Below are positions 54,993 through 63,241 of a stretch of DNA of 64,000 bases, piece by piece. The stretch covers positions 1 through 64,000 of the forward strand of contig CALLUD010000021.1 of NCBI GenBank assembly GCA_938011325.1, in the 5' to 3' direction. How positions within the stretch are numbered: position 1 is the stretch's first letter; each line of letters opens with the position of its first letter. This DNA comes from an uncultured Spartobacteria bacterium (GTDB taxonomy: Bacteria > Verrucomicrobiota > Verrucomicrobiia > Chthoniobacterales > JAATET01). Position numbers and translations under genes: made by a program. Below the pieces are notes generated by a model that ran no database searches, was not told the DNA's origin, and was given only the letters and a program-made list of their open reading frames with translations.

Positions 54993-55406
54993 GTGGTCGA
55001 ATTTCAGCTCATCTACGAAGGCGGTCTTCGTTGCACCGCCACACACGGTCCCTCCGGAACCGCCATCGCCACCGACGCCCCGACGGACAATCTTGGTCGC
55101 GGCGAGGCGTTCAGCCCCACGGATCTTTGCGCGACGTCGCTGGGAACGTGCATGGTCACCACAATGGCAATCTACGCCGAGCGCAACGGCATCGACTTCC
55201 CGGCCGGTGCCACGCTCGACGTGCGCAAAATCATGACAAGCGAGCCTCCGCGCCGGATTGCACGGATCGAGGTGGACATGAAACTGCCTCTCCCACCGGA
55301 TCATCCTTCGCGCGAGGAACTCGAGCGGGTCGCCATCAACTGCCCCGTCGCGCTCAGCCTTCACCCCGACGTCGAAAAGGCAATGACCTTCGACTGGGTG
55401 GGCTGA
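54993..55406 (+). CDS. OsmC-family peroxiredoxin-like protein
   Basis: 137-residue cytoplasmic protein from GTG 54993. The OsmC/Ohr fold is indicated by GRGEAFSPTDLCATSLGTCMVTTMAIYAERNGID, with Cys around position 49 and Cys57, and NCPVALSLHPDVEK, where the second redox Cys and the helix pattern appear. The family reduces organic or inorganic hydroperoxides. Spacing of 8 nt from the thioredoxin-like gene suggests a joint redox-stress unit. It could be a YhfA-like subgroup member. Confidence 0.82.
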   Translation: MVEFQLIYEGGLRCTATHGPSGTAIATDAPTDNLGRGEAFSPTDLCATSLGTCMVTTMAIYAERNGIDFPAGATLDVRKIMTSEPPRRIARIEVDMKLPLPPDHPSREELERVAINCPVALSLHPDVEKAMTFDWVG

Positions 55407-55434
55407 CTCAATCCATCACCTCGAGCCATCGCCA

Positions 55435-55450
55435 CGCACAGGCGTGTGCG
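55435..55450. other. Small inverted repeat between OsmC-like gene and nuoF
   Basis: CGCACA-GGCG-TGTGCG in the 99-nt convergent spacer 55407-55505. No T-run, so it is only a weak terminator candidate. Confidence 0.3.
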
Positions 55451-55505
55451 GAAGGGTTCCGTCGAGGAGCACTCCTATCGTATTCGCGCTGCCAAACCGA
55501 CGCCG

Positions 55506-56852
55506 TTACTTGCTGCCTGCAAGGGCGGCAAATTCCTCGGGGAATTTCGCGAGGAAGCTCTGGGTCGGCCAGGAGCAGGCTTCGCCAAAGGCGCAGACCG
55601 TGCGACCCGCGATGTTGTCGGCAACACTCTTGAGGACCGCGGGATCGTTCGGCTGGCCGTTGCCGGCCAGCATGCGCGTCGTCATTTTCGACATCCACAG
55701 GCTGCCTTCGCGGCATGGCGTGCATTGGCCGCAGCTCTCGTGGGCGTAGAACTGGTTCAGATTGTTGAGCGCCCAGACCATGTCGCGGGAGTCGTCCATC
55801 ACCATCACGCCGCCGGAACCGATCATCGTTCCGACGGACGCGAGCGTCGCCGCATCCATCACGACATCGAGCATCGGCAGCTCCTTCTCGACCATTTCGC
55901 CATCCGGTCCCTTGACCTTGACCTTGTAAACCTCGTCGGCCCGCATGACTTTTGCGGAGCTGCCTCCGGGGATCACGGCCTTCAGCTTGCGGCCGGGACG
56001 CAGCCCTCCGCAAATGTCGAAAATCAACTCCCGCAGCGTCACGGCGCCGGCCGGCAGCTCGTAGAAGCCGGGCTTCATCACGTCGCCGCTCACGCCGAGC
56101 GTGCGCGTGCCGCCATCGCCGGGCGTGCCCATTTTCGCGTATTCCTCGGGACCGAGGCGAAGAATGTGGACGACGTGGCAGAGGGTCTCGACGTTGTTGA
56201 CGATCGTCGGCGACATGTAGAGGCCGAGCACCGCCGGGAAATAGGGCGGCTTGATGCGGGGATACGGCCGCTTGCCCTCGAGCGATTCGAGGAGACTTGT
56301 TTCCTCGCCGCAAATGTAGGCCGCCGCACCCTGGTGCACGTAAATGTCGCAATCGAACCCGCTTCCGCAGATGTTTTTGCCGACGAAGCCCCGCGCCTTC
56401 GCCTCCTTGATCGCGTTCCAGACGATGCGCGCGGCATGCGGGAACTCGCAACGAATGTAGATGTAGGCGAGCTTGACGTTGAGCGCCCATGCGGCGATCA
56501 ACACGCCCTCGATGAGCTGGTGCGGATCGTTGTGCAGGATGTAACGGTCCTTGAACGTTCCCGGCTCGGACTCGTCGCCGTTGACGACAATGTAGTGCGG
56601 CTTGCCGTCGTCGCGCTTGATGAAGCTCCATTTCACACCGCACGGAAAGCCCGCGCCGCCCCGCCCGCGGAGATTTGCGGCCTTTACGGCATCGACGATT
56701 TCCTGCGGCTGCATGCCGAGCGCTTTCTTGAGCATCTCGTAGCCGCCGGCTTTGAGGTAGGTGTCGATGTCGGGAGACCATCCGGGCTTGCTGATGCGCT
56801 CGAAGATGATGCGGCGCTCCTTCGGGTGAGGCTCGTGGATCAGGGAACTCAT
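55506..56852 (-). CDS. nuoF: NADH-quinone oxidoreductase subunit F
   Basis: NADH- and FMN-binding subunit of complex I. 448 residues. The nucleotide site is LRGRGGAGFPCGVKWSF, the FMN region IVVNGDESEPGTFKDRYIL, and the 4Fe-4S motif ESCGQCTPCREG with a later Cys. It lies 37 nt after nuoE on the same strand. nuoG, its usual partner, is elsewhere (1816-3513). Confidence 0.96.
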   Translation of the reverse strand: MSSLIHEPHPKERRIIFERISKPGWSPDIDTYLKAGGYEMLKKALGMQPQEIVDAVKAANLRGRGGAGFPCGVKWSFIKRDDGKPHYIVVNGDESEPGTFKDRYILHNDPHQLIEGVLIAAWALNVKLAYIYIRCEFPHAARIVWNAIKEAKARGFVGKNICGSGFDCDIYVHQGAAAYICGEETSLLESLEGKRPYPRIKPPYFPAVLGLYMSPTIVNNVETLCHVVHILRLGPEEYAKMGTPGDGGTRTLGVSGDVMKPGFYELPAGAVTLRELIFDICGGLRPGRKLKAVIPGGSSAKVMRADEVYKVKVKGPDGEMVEKELPMLDVVMDAATLASVGTMIGSGGVMVMDDSRDMVWALNNLNQFYAHESCGQCTPCREGSLWMSKMTTRMLAGNGQPNDPAVLKSVADNIAGRTVCAFGEACSWPTQSFLAKFPEEFAALAGSK

Positions 56853-56889
56853 TCCAGGCGAAAGTCGAAAAAACTAGGGTCGAGACCGG

Positions 56890-57420
56890 TTATTCGTATT
56901 GCTTCACGATGTTGGGGACCTGGTCGGGGGTCACCTTCTCGTGGAGGTCGTCGTTGATCAGGCAAACAGGCGCGGTGCCGCAGCTCGCGAGGCACTCGAC
57001 GAATTCGACGCTGAATTTTCCGTCCGGACTGGTTGGCGGCGCATGTCCGTAGCCGTGATGCTCCGCCTTCGGGTCCACTCCGGTGGCTTCGCAGAATTTC
57101 TCGCGCAGCTCGTAGGAACCGGCCATCGCGCATGCCAGCGTGCGGCAGACCCGGATGATCGTTTTGCCCGCCGCCTCACGGCGGAACCACGGATAAAACG
57201 TGACGAGCTCGTAAATGTTCACCGGAGTGAGGTCGAGCTTCGCGGCAATCCACTCGATCCCGGAGTCGTCAATGTATCCGAAGTGGTTCTGCCAGAGGTG
57301 TAAAAGCGGCAGCGAGGCGCTGCGCTTGGAAACCGGGTAGTGGGAAATGGCTTCTTCAATCTCGGCCAGCAACTCGGCGGGGATGTTGTCGGCCTGTCGG
57401 GTGGTCTCCGTTGTCGTCAT
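56890..57420 (-). CDS. nuoE: NADH-quinone oxidoreductase subunit E
   Basis: 24-kDa-type subunit carrying the N1a 2Fe-2S cluster. 176 residues. The four ligands lie in CRTLACAMAG (C-x4-C) and CLASCGTAP (C-x3-C). It starts 37 nt upstream of nuoF. Its 5' region (57421-57686) holds several mutually nested inverted repeats. Confidence 0.95.
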   Translation of the reverse strand: MTTTETTRQADNIPAELLAEIEEAISHYPVSKRSASLPLLHLWQNHFGYIDDSGIEWIAAKLDLTPVNIYELVTFYPWFRREAAGKTIIRVCRTLACAMAGSYELREKFCEATGVDPKAEHHGYGHAPPTSPDGKFSVEFVECLASCGTAPVCLINDDLHEKVTPDQVPNIVKQYE

Positions 57421-57510
57421 CGAGCGCTTGTCATCATTCAGAAAATCGCCGCAGCGTCCATGCTCATTTTCCAGAGAGATGGATGGATGTCACGGCACCG
57501 GGTTCGCAAT

Positions 57511-57588
57511 CTCCCGAATGGGTTGCATTTTGCACGGCGAAGGAGGCGTTTTCGTGCAAATCGCTTCAAAAGCGAAGCAGTTCGGGAG
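57511..57588. other. Three-way-junction-like nested inverted repeats (candidate structured RNA)
   Basis: A closing stem CTCCCGAA / TTCGGGAG (57511-57518, 57581-57588) encloses two adjacent hairpins. The first is TTTGCACG / CGTGCAAA (57529-57536, 57553-57560). The second is TCGCTT / AAGCGA (57561-57566, 57570-57575). All three stems are perfect. It sits in the 266-nt spacer between nuoE (minus) and a small lipoprotein gene (plus), so it could belong to either 5' leader. Confidence 0.5.
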
Positions 57589-57686
57589 CCACTATAAATT
57601 CGCAAGAAACTCAACCTCAAATCGTTATGGGAATTCAAATCCTCCTGGCACAACGAGTGCGATGAAATGAAGGCAAATACGTAGTC

Positions 57687-57866
57687 ATGAAAAAAGCACT
57701 CTTTCTTGCATCACTTGTGGCGGTGCTGGGTTTCATCCCGGTCGGCTGTGTCTCTGTGAAGAATGACGAACCGGACACCGTAACCAGCCGGACAACCACC
57801 ACGACCGTGGACCCGGTGCTGGCACCGTCGACCTCCGTTTCGAGAACCACCACAACGACCTACTGA
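57687..57866 (+). CDS. Very small lipoprotein, threonine-rich
   Basis: 59 residues read from ATG 57687 to TGA 57866. MKKALFLASLVAVLGFIPVGC is a type II signal peptide with lipobox ending PVGC, so Cys21 would be lipidated. The mature part is only about 39 residues, with two threonine runs (SRTTTTTVD and SRTTTTTY) flanking a proline-containing turn. No family recognised. The next gene starts 4 nt later. Confidence 0.7.
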   Translation: MKKALFLASLVAVLGFIPVGCVSVKNDEPDTVTSRTTTTTVDPVLAPSTSVSRTTTTTY

Positions 57867-57870
57867 TTCC

Positions 57871-58089
57871 ATGAGCTCTTCCCTGCAACGCTATCTCGAC
57901 TGTTACCGGGACAAGATGGAAGTCTCCGCATTCATTCGCGAGCGGGAGGAACTCTGGGCGGCCATCGAGGACGTGCCCCCGCTCCCGGAGAGACCCCGCT
58001 GGCCACTCATCGGACTCCTCCTCAGCCTTAGTGCAGGCTCGATCGCCATCTACGCGGCCGGACAGGTCGCGAGCCTCGTGATTCAGTAA
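57871..58089 (+). CDS. Small single-helix membrane protein
   Basis: 72 residues: a charged helical N-terminal half (YRDKMEVSAFIREREELWAA), a proline-rich turn (VPPLPERPRWP), then one C-terminal transmembrane helix (LIGLLLSLSAGSIAIYAAGQ). No family recognised. It lies 4 nt after the small lipoprotein gene, so the pair forms a mini-operon set opposite to and between nuoD and nuoE. Confidence 0.55.
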   Translation: MSSSLQRYLDCYRDKMEVSAFIREREELWAAIEDVPPLPERPRWPLIGLLLSLSAGSIAIYAAGQVASLVIQ

Positions 58090-58107
58090 CCGGTGGCGAA
58101 ATGCGAC

Positions 58108-59355
58108 CTAGCGGTCGCACTCGCCCATCACGAAGTCGATGCTTCCGAGGATGCTGACCACGTCGCTGACGAGGTGGCCGGGCAGGATCTTCGGAAGAAT
58201 GGACAGGTTCACGAACGATGGGGCGCGAATCTTGAGCCGGTAAGGCACGCCGCCGCCAAGGCTGTAGATGTAGAATCCGAGTTCACCCTTCGGGTTCTCC
58301 GCTCCAAAATAAACCTCACCCGGAGGCGCATCGACGCCCTCGGTGGCCACGATGAAGTGGTGGATTAACTCCTCCATCTTCGTGAGAACCGCGACCTTGT
58401 CGGGCAGCGTGCTCTTGGGATCATGCACGTTGATTGGACCGGACGGGAGCTTGTCGATTACCTGCTCGAGAATGCGAACGCTCTGCCGCATCTCCTCCAT
58501 TCGCACGAGATAGCGGTCGTAGCAGTCGCCGACCTGGCCGATCGGGATCTCGAAATCGTATTTATCGTAATCGAGATACGGATGCTTTTTGCGCAAATCG
58601 TGCTCGATGCCGCTGCCGCGAAGATTGGGCCCGGAGATGGCGTAAGCGATCGCGTCCTCCTTGCTGATCACGCCGACATCCTTCGTGCGATCGATGAAGA
58701 TGCGATTTCTCGTGAGCAGCTTGTCGATCTCCACAAGTGCCTTCTTGAAGCCCTCCACAAATTCCTTGAGCTGCGGAATGAACGTGGGCGGCAAATCGCG
58801 CGTCTGCCCGCCAATGCGCGTGTAGCTCGTGGTGAAGCGCGCTCCGCTGAGGTTTTCGACGAGGTTGTAAATCTTTTCGCGCTCCGTGAACGTCCACAGG
58901 AACACGGTCGTCGCGCCAAGATCCATGCCGAAGGCGCCCAGCCCGAGCAGGTGCGAGGAAATGCGCCCGAGCTCGCAGCAGATCACGCGAATCGCCTTTC
59001 CGCGAGGCGGCAACTCCCAACCCATCAATTTCTCGACGGCCAGCGCGAAGGCCACGTTGTTGGCGATCGGCGCGAGATAATCGAGCCGGTCCGTATACGG
59101 CACAAACTGGTTGTATTGGACGTTCTCCGCGATCTTCTCGTCGCCGCGATGCAGGTAACCGACATCCGGGGTCGCCTTCGTGATCACCTCGCCATCGAGC
59201 TCAAGCACGATGCGCAGAACGCCGTGCGTCGAAGGGTGCGATGGCCCCATGTTCAACGTGAGCGTTTCGCCCAGCAGCTCTCCGCCCTCCTGGGCGCTTC
59301 GCAGGTTTTGCAGGCTCCGGGCCAGCGTGTCGGGTTGCTCGATCGTCGTGGGCAT
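58108..59355 (-). CDS. nuoD: NADH-quinone oxidoreductase subunit D
   Basis: 49-kDa-type subunit of complex I, lining the quinone site. 415 residues. LNMGPSHPSTHGVLRIVLELDGE near the start, DVGYLHRGDEKIAE, and RICCELGRISSHLL-type segment (RVICCELGRISSHLLGLGAF) are conserved. The C-terminus SILGSIDFVMGECDR is intact. nuoD is divergent from ndh across a 73-nt spacer with a Rex-like operator. Confidence 0.96.
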   Translation of the reverse strand: MPTTIEQPDTLARSLQNLRSAQEGGELLGETLTLNMGPSHPSTHGVLRIVLELDGEVITKATPDVGYLHRGDEKIAENVQYNQFVPYTDRLDYLAPIANNVAFALAVEKLMGWELPPRGKAIRVICCELGRISSHLLGLGAFGMDLGATTVFLWTFTEREKIYNLVENLSGARFTTSYTRIGGQTRDLPPTFIPQLKEFVEGFKKALVEIDKLLTRNRIFIDRTKDVGVISKEDAIAYAISGPNLRGSGIEHDLRKKHPYLDYDKYDFEIPIGQVGDCYDRYLVRMEEMRQSVRILEQVIDKLPSGPINVHDPKSTLPDKVAVLTKMEELIHHFIVATEGVDAPPGEVYFGAENPKGELGFYIYSLGGGVPYRLKIRAPSFVNLSILPKILPGHLVSDVVSILGSIDFVMGECDR

Positions 59356-59388
59356 TCCTGAATTACAAGGTTTTTTCGGTTTCGGCCT

Positions 59389-59417
59389 TTGACCCGCCGC
59401 AACTTTGTGAAAAATTT
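59389..59417 (+). promoter_or_regulatory. Possible ndh promoter overlapping the Rex-like site
   Basis: A TTGACC hexamer (59389-59394) is followed after 15-17 nt by AAAAAT/AAATTT (59410-59417). The -10 region falls inside the palindrome at 59405-59422, so repressor binding would block the promoter. The match to consensus is moderate. Confidence 0.35.
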
Positions 59418-59422
59418 CACAA
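59405..59422. promoter_or_regulatory. Rex-type redox-sensing operator between nuoD and ndh
   Basis: TTGTGAAAAATTTCACAA matches the Rex consensus TTGTGAA-N4-TTCACAA at all 14 fixed positions. The symmetry extends to ACTTTGTGAAA-AA-TTTCACAAAGT (59402-59425). Rex represses NADH-oxidising genes when NADH is low relative to NAD+ and is released by NADH. The site lies 6 nt before the ndh GTG and 49 nt before nuoD, so it can serve both. Confidence 0.8.
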
Positions 59423-59428
59423 AGTCAC

Positions 59429-60757
59429 GTGAATCACCAATCACCATCCTCAGCCGGCCCCCAAAATGCAAGCCTGCCTGTTGTCGTCATTGTCGGGGGT
59501 GGCTTCGGAGGAATCTCCGCCGCGCGTGCACTGAAGGACACGCCGGTCCGCGTCATCCTTCTGGACCGCACAAATCACCACCTGTTCCAGCCGTTGCTTT
59601 ATCAGGTGGCCACGGCGGGACTTTCCCCGGCCGATATCGCGAAGCCGATTCGTTCCGTGTTGCGGGATCAGGAAAACACAACCGTCATCATGTCCGAGGT
59701 TCTGGCCATTCAGCCGGAGCGCCGGGAGGTTGTCACGCAGGATGGCGCGATTTGCTACGACCATCTCATCGTCGCCACCGGGGCACGGCACAGCTATTTC
59801 GGGCACGATGAATGGGAGAGTTTGGCTCCGGGATTGAAGAGTCTGCACGATGCCATCGGCCTCCGACGCCGGATTCTCACCGCGTTCGAGGAGGCAGAGA
59901 AGTCGACAAGTCCGGAAGTGCGCGAGGCGTTCCTTACGTTTGTCGTTGTCGGCGGAGGGCCCACAGGCGTGGAAATGGCCGGTGCGATCGCCGAACTTGC
60001 CCACAAGACGCTCGCGCGGGATTTTCGCCACATCGATCCCAGGCAGACGCGGGTCATTCTCGTCGAAGCGGGGCCGCGAGTGTTGCCGGCTTTCGACGAG
60101 TCGCTGTCGGCAAGCGCCGGACGCCAGCTCGAGAATCTGAACGTCGAGGTGCGGATCAATGACCCCGTGCTGAACGTTGAGGACGGGGTCGTCACCCTCA
60201 AGAGCGGAAAAATCCCCTGCCATACGGTCGTCTGGGCGGCCGGGAATGCCGCTTCTCCGTTGGCGAGGCAGATCGGCTGCGAGACGGACAAAGCCGGACG
60301 CGCAAAGGTGAATCGAGATCTCACCGTGTCGGGACGCCCGGAGATTCAGGCCATCGGCGACATGGTCGCGCTGACCTATGGCAGGGATAACAAACCCGTG
60401 CCCGGCCTTGCGCCGGCGGCCATGCAGATGGGGCGGCACGCCGCCGCCAACATCCGGCGTCAGCTGGAGGGAAAGCCGACCAGGCCCTTCAAGTATTTGG
60501 ACAAAGGCAGCCTTGCCACCATTGGACGTCTTGCCGGCGTGGGAGACATTCGCGGGTTGAGGTTCAGCGGCCCTCTCGCCTGGGCGGCATGGGCATTCGT
60601 CCACCTGTATTTTCTCATTGGGTTCCGCAACCGGGTGCTCGTCTTCATTCAATGGGCCTGGGCCTACTTCACCTACGGTCGCGGCGCGCGTTTGATCTCC
60701 GAGCCGCCTCCGCCACTGGATCCACAACTTCCCAATTCAAGCGCCGGCGGCTCCTAA
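59429..60757 (+). CDS. ndh: Type II NADH dehydrogenase (NAD(P)/FAD-dependent oxidoreductase)
   Basis: Non-proton-pumping NADH:quinone oxidoreductase, 442 residues. The FAD Rossmann motif is VVIVGGGFGGISAARAL, the second dinucleotide motif VVVGGGPTGVEMAGAIAEL, and the quinone-site stretch HHLFQPLLYQVATAGLSPADIA is typical of NDH-2. The C-terminus VFIQWAWAYFTYGRGARLI is the membrane anchor. The GTG start at 59429 has no clear Shine-Dalgarno and almost touches the Rex-like site, suggesting a very short leader. Confidence 0.92.
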   Translation: MNHQSPSSAGPQNASLPVVVIVGGGFGGISAARALKDTPVRVILLDRTNHHLFQPLLYQVATAGLSPADIAKPIRSVLRDQENTTVIMSEVLAIQPERREVVTQDGAICYDHLIVATGARHSYFGHDEWESLAPGLKSLHDAIGLRRRILTAFEEAEKSTSPEVREAFLTFVVVGGGPTGVEMAGAIAELAHKTLARDFRHIDPRQTRVILVEAGPRVLPAFDESLSASAGRQLENLNVEVRINDPVLNVEDGVVTLKSGKIPCHTVVWAAGNAASPLARQIGCETDKAGRAKVNRDLTVSGRPEIQAIGDMVALTYGRDNKPVPGLAPAAMQMGRHAAANIRRQLEGKPTRPFKYLDKGSLATIGRLAGVGDIRGLRFSGPLAWAAWAFVHLYFLIGFRNRVLVFIQWAWAYFTYGRGARLISEPPPPLDPQLPNSSAGGS

Positions 60758-60769
60758 CCTCCTCCTCCG

Positions 60770-60815
60770 AATCCAAAAAAGAAAGGGCGCGACTCTCATC
60801 GCCGCGCCCTTGTCT
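60770..60815. terminator. Bidirectional intrinsic terminator between ndh and PEP-CTERM gene
   Basis: Perfect 9-bp stem AAGGGCGCG / CGCGCCCTT (60783-60791, 60803-60811) with an 11-nt loop. The minus-strand side continues into TCTTTTTT and the plus side into TGTCTTG. Confidence 0.85.
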
Positions 60816-60846
60816 TGATTCCTGAGGTCACTCGGACGTCGGGGGA

Positions 60847-63033
60847 TCAGGAATTTTCGGTCGTCCGCCGACGGCGCAGGGCAAAGACCAGCCCAAGCGC
60901 CGCAAGACCAACGACTCCAAGGTTCTGTGGCTCGGGAATCACGACCGAGGTGACTTCCAGGATGCCATCTCCACTGAAGACGGCCAGTTCAAAGTCAGCC
61001 CCCGATCCGGGCCGCCCATAGGTTCCAATCGGCTGAACCTCACCATTAATGACAAGCGCATTGATGGTATCAGTCCCGGTAAAATTGAGATCGAAGATGG
61101 ACCCATCGCGAATTGAGACATTCGAGCTATCCGCAAGAAAGCCCGTTGTGATGCTCAGAACTCCATCGAGGATTGCCGTATCCCCGATATAGGCGTTCAG
61201 CCCACTCAAAATGAGCGTTCCCTCTCCAATCTTCGCCAGATTGCCTTCACCCACCAGTCCCAAGGTAATCTCCACATCGAACCCGCTCGTATCGACGACG
61301 AGTCCGCCCGATTCGATGATCACCTGCTCCTCCTCGAAACCGGCAATGAAATCAACGCTGTCCGCAGCAGCAACCAGGGTGCCTCCATTGAAGTGAACGG
61401 AGCCTGTCCCGTTCCCTTTCACGATCCCCTCTGTAACCAGCCGCCCGCCATTCAAGTTCAGGGTGCCGCTGCTGCCTGTATCCGAGGACACGGAAACCAT
61501 CCTGGCATTTACCACAGCCGTGCCGCTGATATTCAGGGTGCCGTTGGTATCATTATGCACGCCAAGGCGGATCACCTTGTGGTTCGAGGTTCCACCGGTC
61601 GCATTCCACACCGCAACACTGCCCGGCTGCTCAGCCAACCAGGTCTCGGAGTTGACGTTGTTGAAGACGCCTCCGCTTTGGTTGATGACCGCGTTGGCCG
61701 TGGCACTTCCTTCGGAGGTGAAGAACTGACCTTCAGCTACGCCATTTCCGTCTACACCGTTGGTGTAAGAGCCTGTCGCTTTAAAGTTAAAAGTGCCTCC
61801 GGAAATGTTGAGCGTTCCGGCGCCGTGGTTGCGGCCCACCGACACCCAACTGTTGGTATCGACCGTGCCGCCCTCGAGATTCATCACACCAACCGTCGTT
61901 GAATTTCCCTCCGCAGCAATCCAAAGCTCTCCACTCTGAACATCCAGGTGCGCGTTGCCCCTAATGGTCAACTCGCCGTTACTTGCGGGACCTTCGTGGC
62001 CATTGCCAACAGAAAAATTATCCCCCCCCGTTTTTACAAACGTCGCATCCCCTTCAAGGACCATCTTCCCCTCGGAGGTCCGACGTCCAATGACCACCCA
62101 GGAATTGACGGTTACGTTGCTGGTCCCACTGATATTCAGAGTGCCCTTGCTGTTGGCCTCATCACCCACCCAAAGCTCACTTGCGAAAACCGAGACATTG
62201 TCCTGAAAAGTCGCGTCCGCAGTGCCCCCTTGGTTGCCTATAACGAGTCTTGCCGTGGTCAGTTCAGCATCATCCTTCACCGTCAGGTGACCCAGTCCAC
62301 CCCGGCCAATATGTGTCTCCCCCGCAGAGAGGCGTCCCGTGCCCGACACGTCCACCGTGCCCTCGCTTGATCCCCCTTCGCCGACATAGAGATTCCCGGT
62401 CACGATAACGCTTGCGGTGTTCTCCCCAATCAGCTCTCCAGCAACGTTCAAGGTCGCATTTCCACCACTGCCGACGATCATCCAGTCGTCAGTGATCCAT
62501 TGAGCCTGCTCAGTAACGGACAAAGTGCCAGTGGAACCTGCGCTGGCGGCGATGCGAGTGATGTTTCCAGGCAAACCCAGGAAACTTGCGTTGCCGGAAA
62601 GATTAATCGAACCGGTGCCGCCAAAGTCGCCAATGCGCACCCGCGCTCCCGTCACAGACGAATCACCGGATATATTCAAAGTGCCCGTCAGACCTTCGGT
62701 GGGGCCCACGTAAATCGCCCAAGGCCCGTTATCGATCCCGAACACATCAAGACTTCCGCCTGTTTGATTGACCACGCCATCATCAATCCGAAGCCGGCCC
62801 AGCTCTACCTCATCTCCGGATTGAATCACCGCCGTGCCACCATTGTTGACGAATGCATCGTCCACCACTGTCGGCACGCCCACCGGATCCCAGTTGGTGT
62901 CGGTCGTGAACAAACCGTCCTCGACGTTCCAGGAATAGTCCGCAGCAAGGGCGGGCTTTGTAGCGGCTACAGCGGCGATAACACTGCACGCAATGCCGAA
63001 GGAAGGGGCAAGATGAAGACGACGCTTTTGCAT
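60847..63033 (-). CDS. PEP-CTERM protein of autotransporter-like beta-helix repeats
   Basis: Secreted surface protein of 728 residues from ATG 63033. It has signal peptide MQKRRLHLAPSFGIACSVIA (cleaved near ALA). At least ten repeats of about 50 residues follow, with pattern GTLNISGTSNVTVNSWVVIG / TGTLNISGDSSVTGARVRIG, a parallel beta-helix design. It ends in the sorting signal IPEPQNLGVVGLAALGLVFA plus RRRRTTENS. Upstream starts to 63243 add no signal and are rejected. It likely forms part of the extracellular matrix, but no ligand can be named. Confidence 0.85.
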   Translation of the reverse strand: MQKRRLHLAPSFGIACSVIAAVAATKPALAADYSWNVEDGLFTTDTNWDPVGVPTVVDDAFVNNGGTAVIQSGDEVELGRLRIDDGVVNQTGGSLDVFGIDNGPWAIYVGPTEGLTGTLNISGDSSVTGARVRIGDFGGTGSINLSGNASFLGLPGNITRIAASAGSTGTLSVTEQAQWITDDWMIVGSGGNATLNVAGELIGENTASVIVTGNLYVGEGGSSEGTVDVSGTGRLSAGETHIGRGGLGHLTVKDDAELTTARLVIGNQGGTADATFQDNVSVFASELWVGDEANSKGTLNISGTSNVTVNSWVVIGRRTSEGKMVLEGDATFVKTGGDNFSVGNGHEGPASNGELTIRGNAHLDVQSGELWIAAEGNSTTVGVMNLEGGTVDTNSWVSVGRNHGAGTLNISGGTFNFKATGSYTNGVDGNGVAEGQFFTSEGSATANAVINQSGGVFNNVNSETWLAEQPGSVAVWNATGGTSNHKVIRLGVHNDTNGTLNISGTAVVNARMVSVSSDTGSSGTLNLNGGRLVTEGIVKGNGTGSVHFNGGTLVAAADSVDFIAGFEEEQVIIESGGLVVDTSGFDVEITLGLVGEGNLAKIGEGTLILSGLNAYIGDTAILDGVLSITTGFLADSSNVSIRDGSIFDLNFTGTDTINALVINGEVQPIGTYGRPGSGADFELAVFSGDGILEVTSVVIPEPQNLGVVGLAALGLVFALRRRRTTENS

Positions 63034-63068
63034 GATCTTAGGGGAGTTGATATTGGGGTGAATGCTAC

Positions 63069-63085
63069 GCAACTCGGACAGTTGC
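63069..63085 (-). other. Hairpin in the leader of the PEP-CTERM repeat gene
   Basis: GCAACT / AGTTGC arms with a 5-nt loop, 36 nt upstream of the ATG at 63033 in the 208-nt divergent spacer. The spacer also contains the palindrome CCCCCGGGGG at 63214-63223, close to the threonine aldolase start. Confidence 0.3.
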
Positions 63086-63241
63086 TTCGCTGGTGAATAA
63101 AATGAAGCGCAATCCGCCCGGCACGCAATAAAATTCCCGAAAAGAATGCGCTTCGCCATGACTTCGTATTTACCTCCCTTTCCGTGACATAGCACGTGAT
63201 CCCCCTTGAACGTCCCCCGGGGGCCGTGGTGCCCTAGGAGC

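Noticed and set aside
55446..56957. Plus-strand 503-codon open frame opposite nuoF
   Set aside because: It is antisense to conserved nuoF with no supporting motif.
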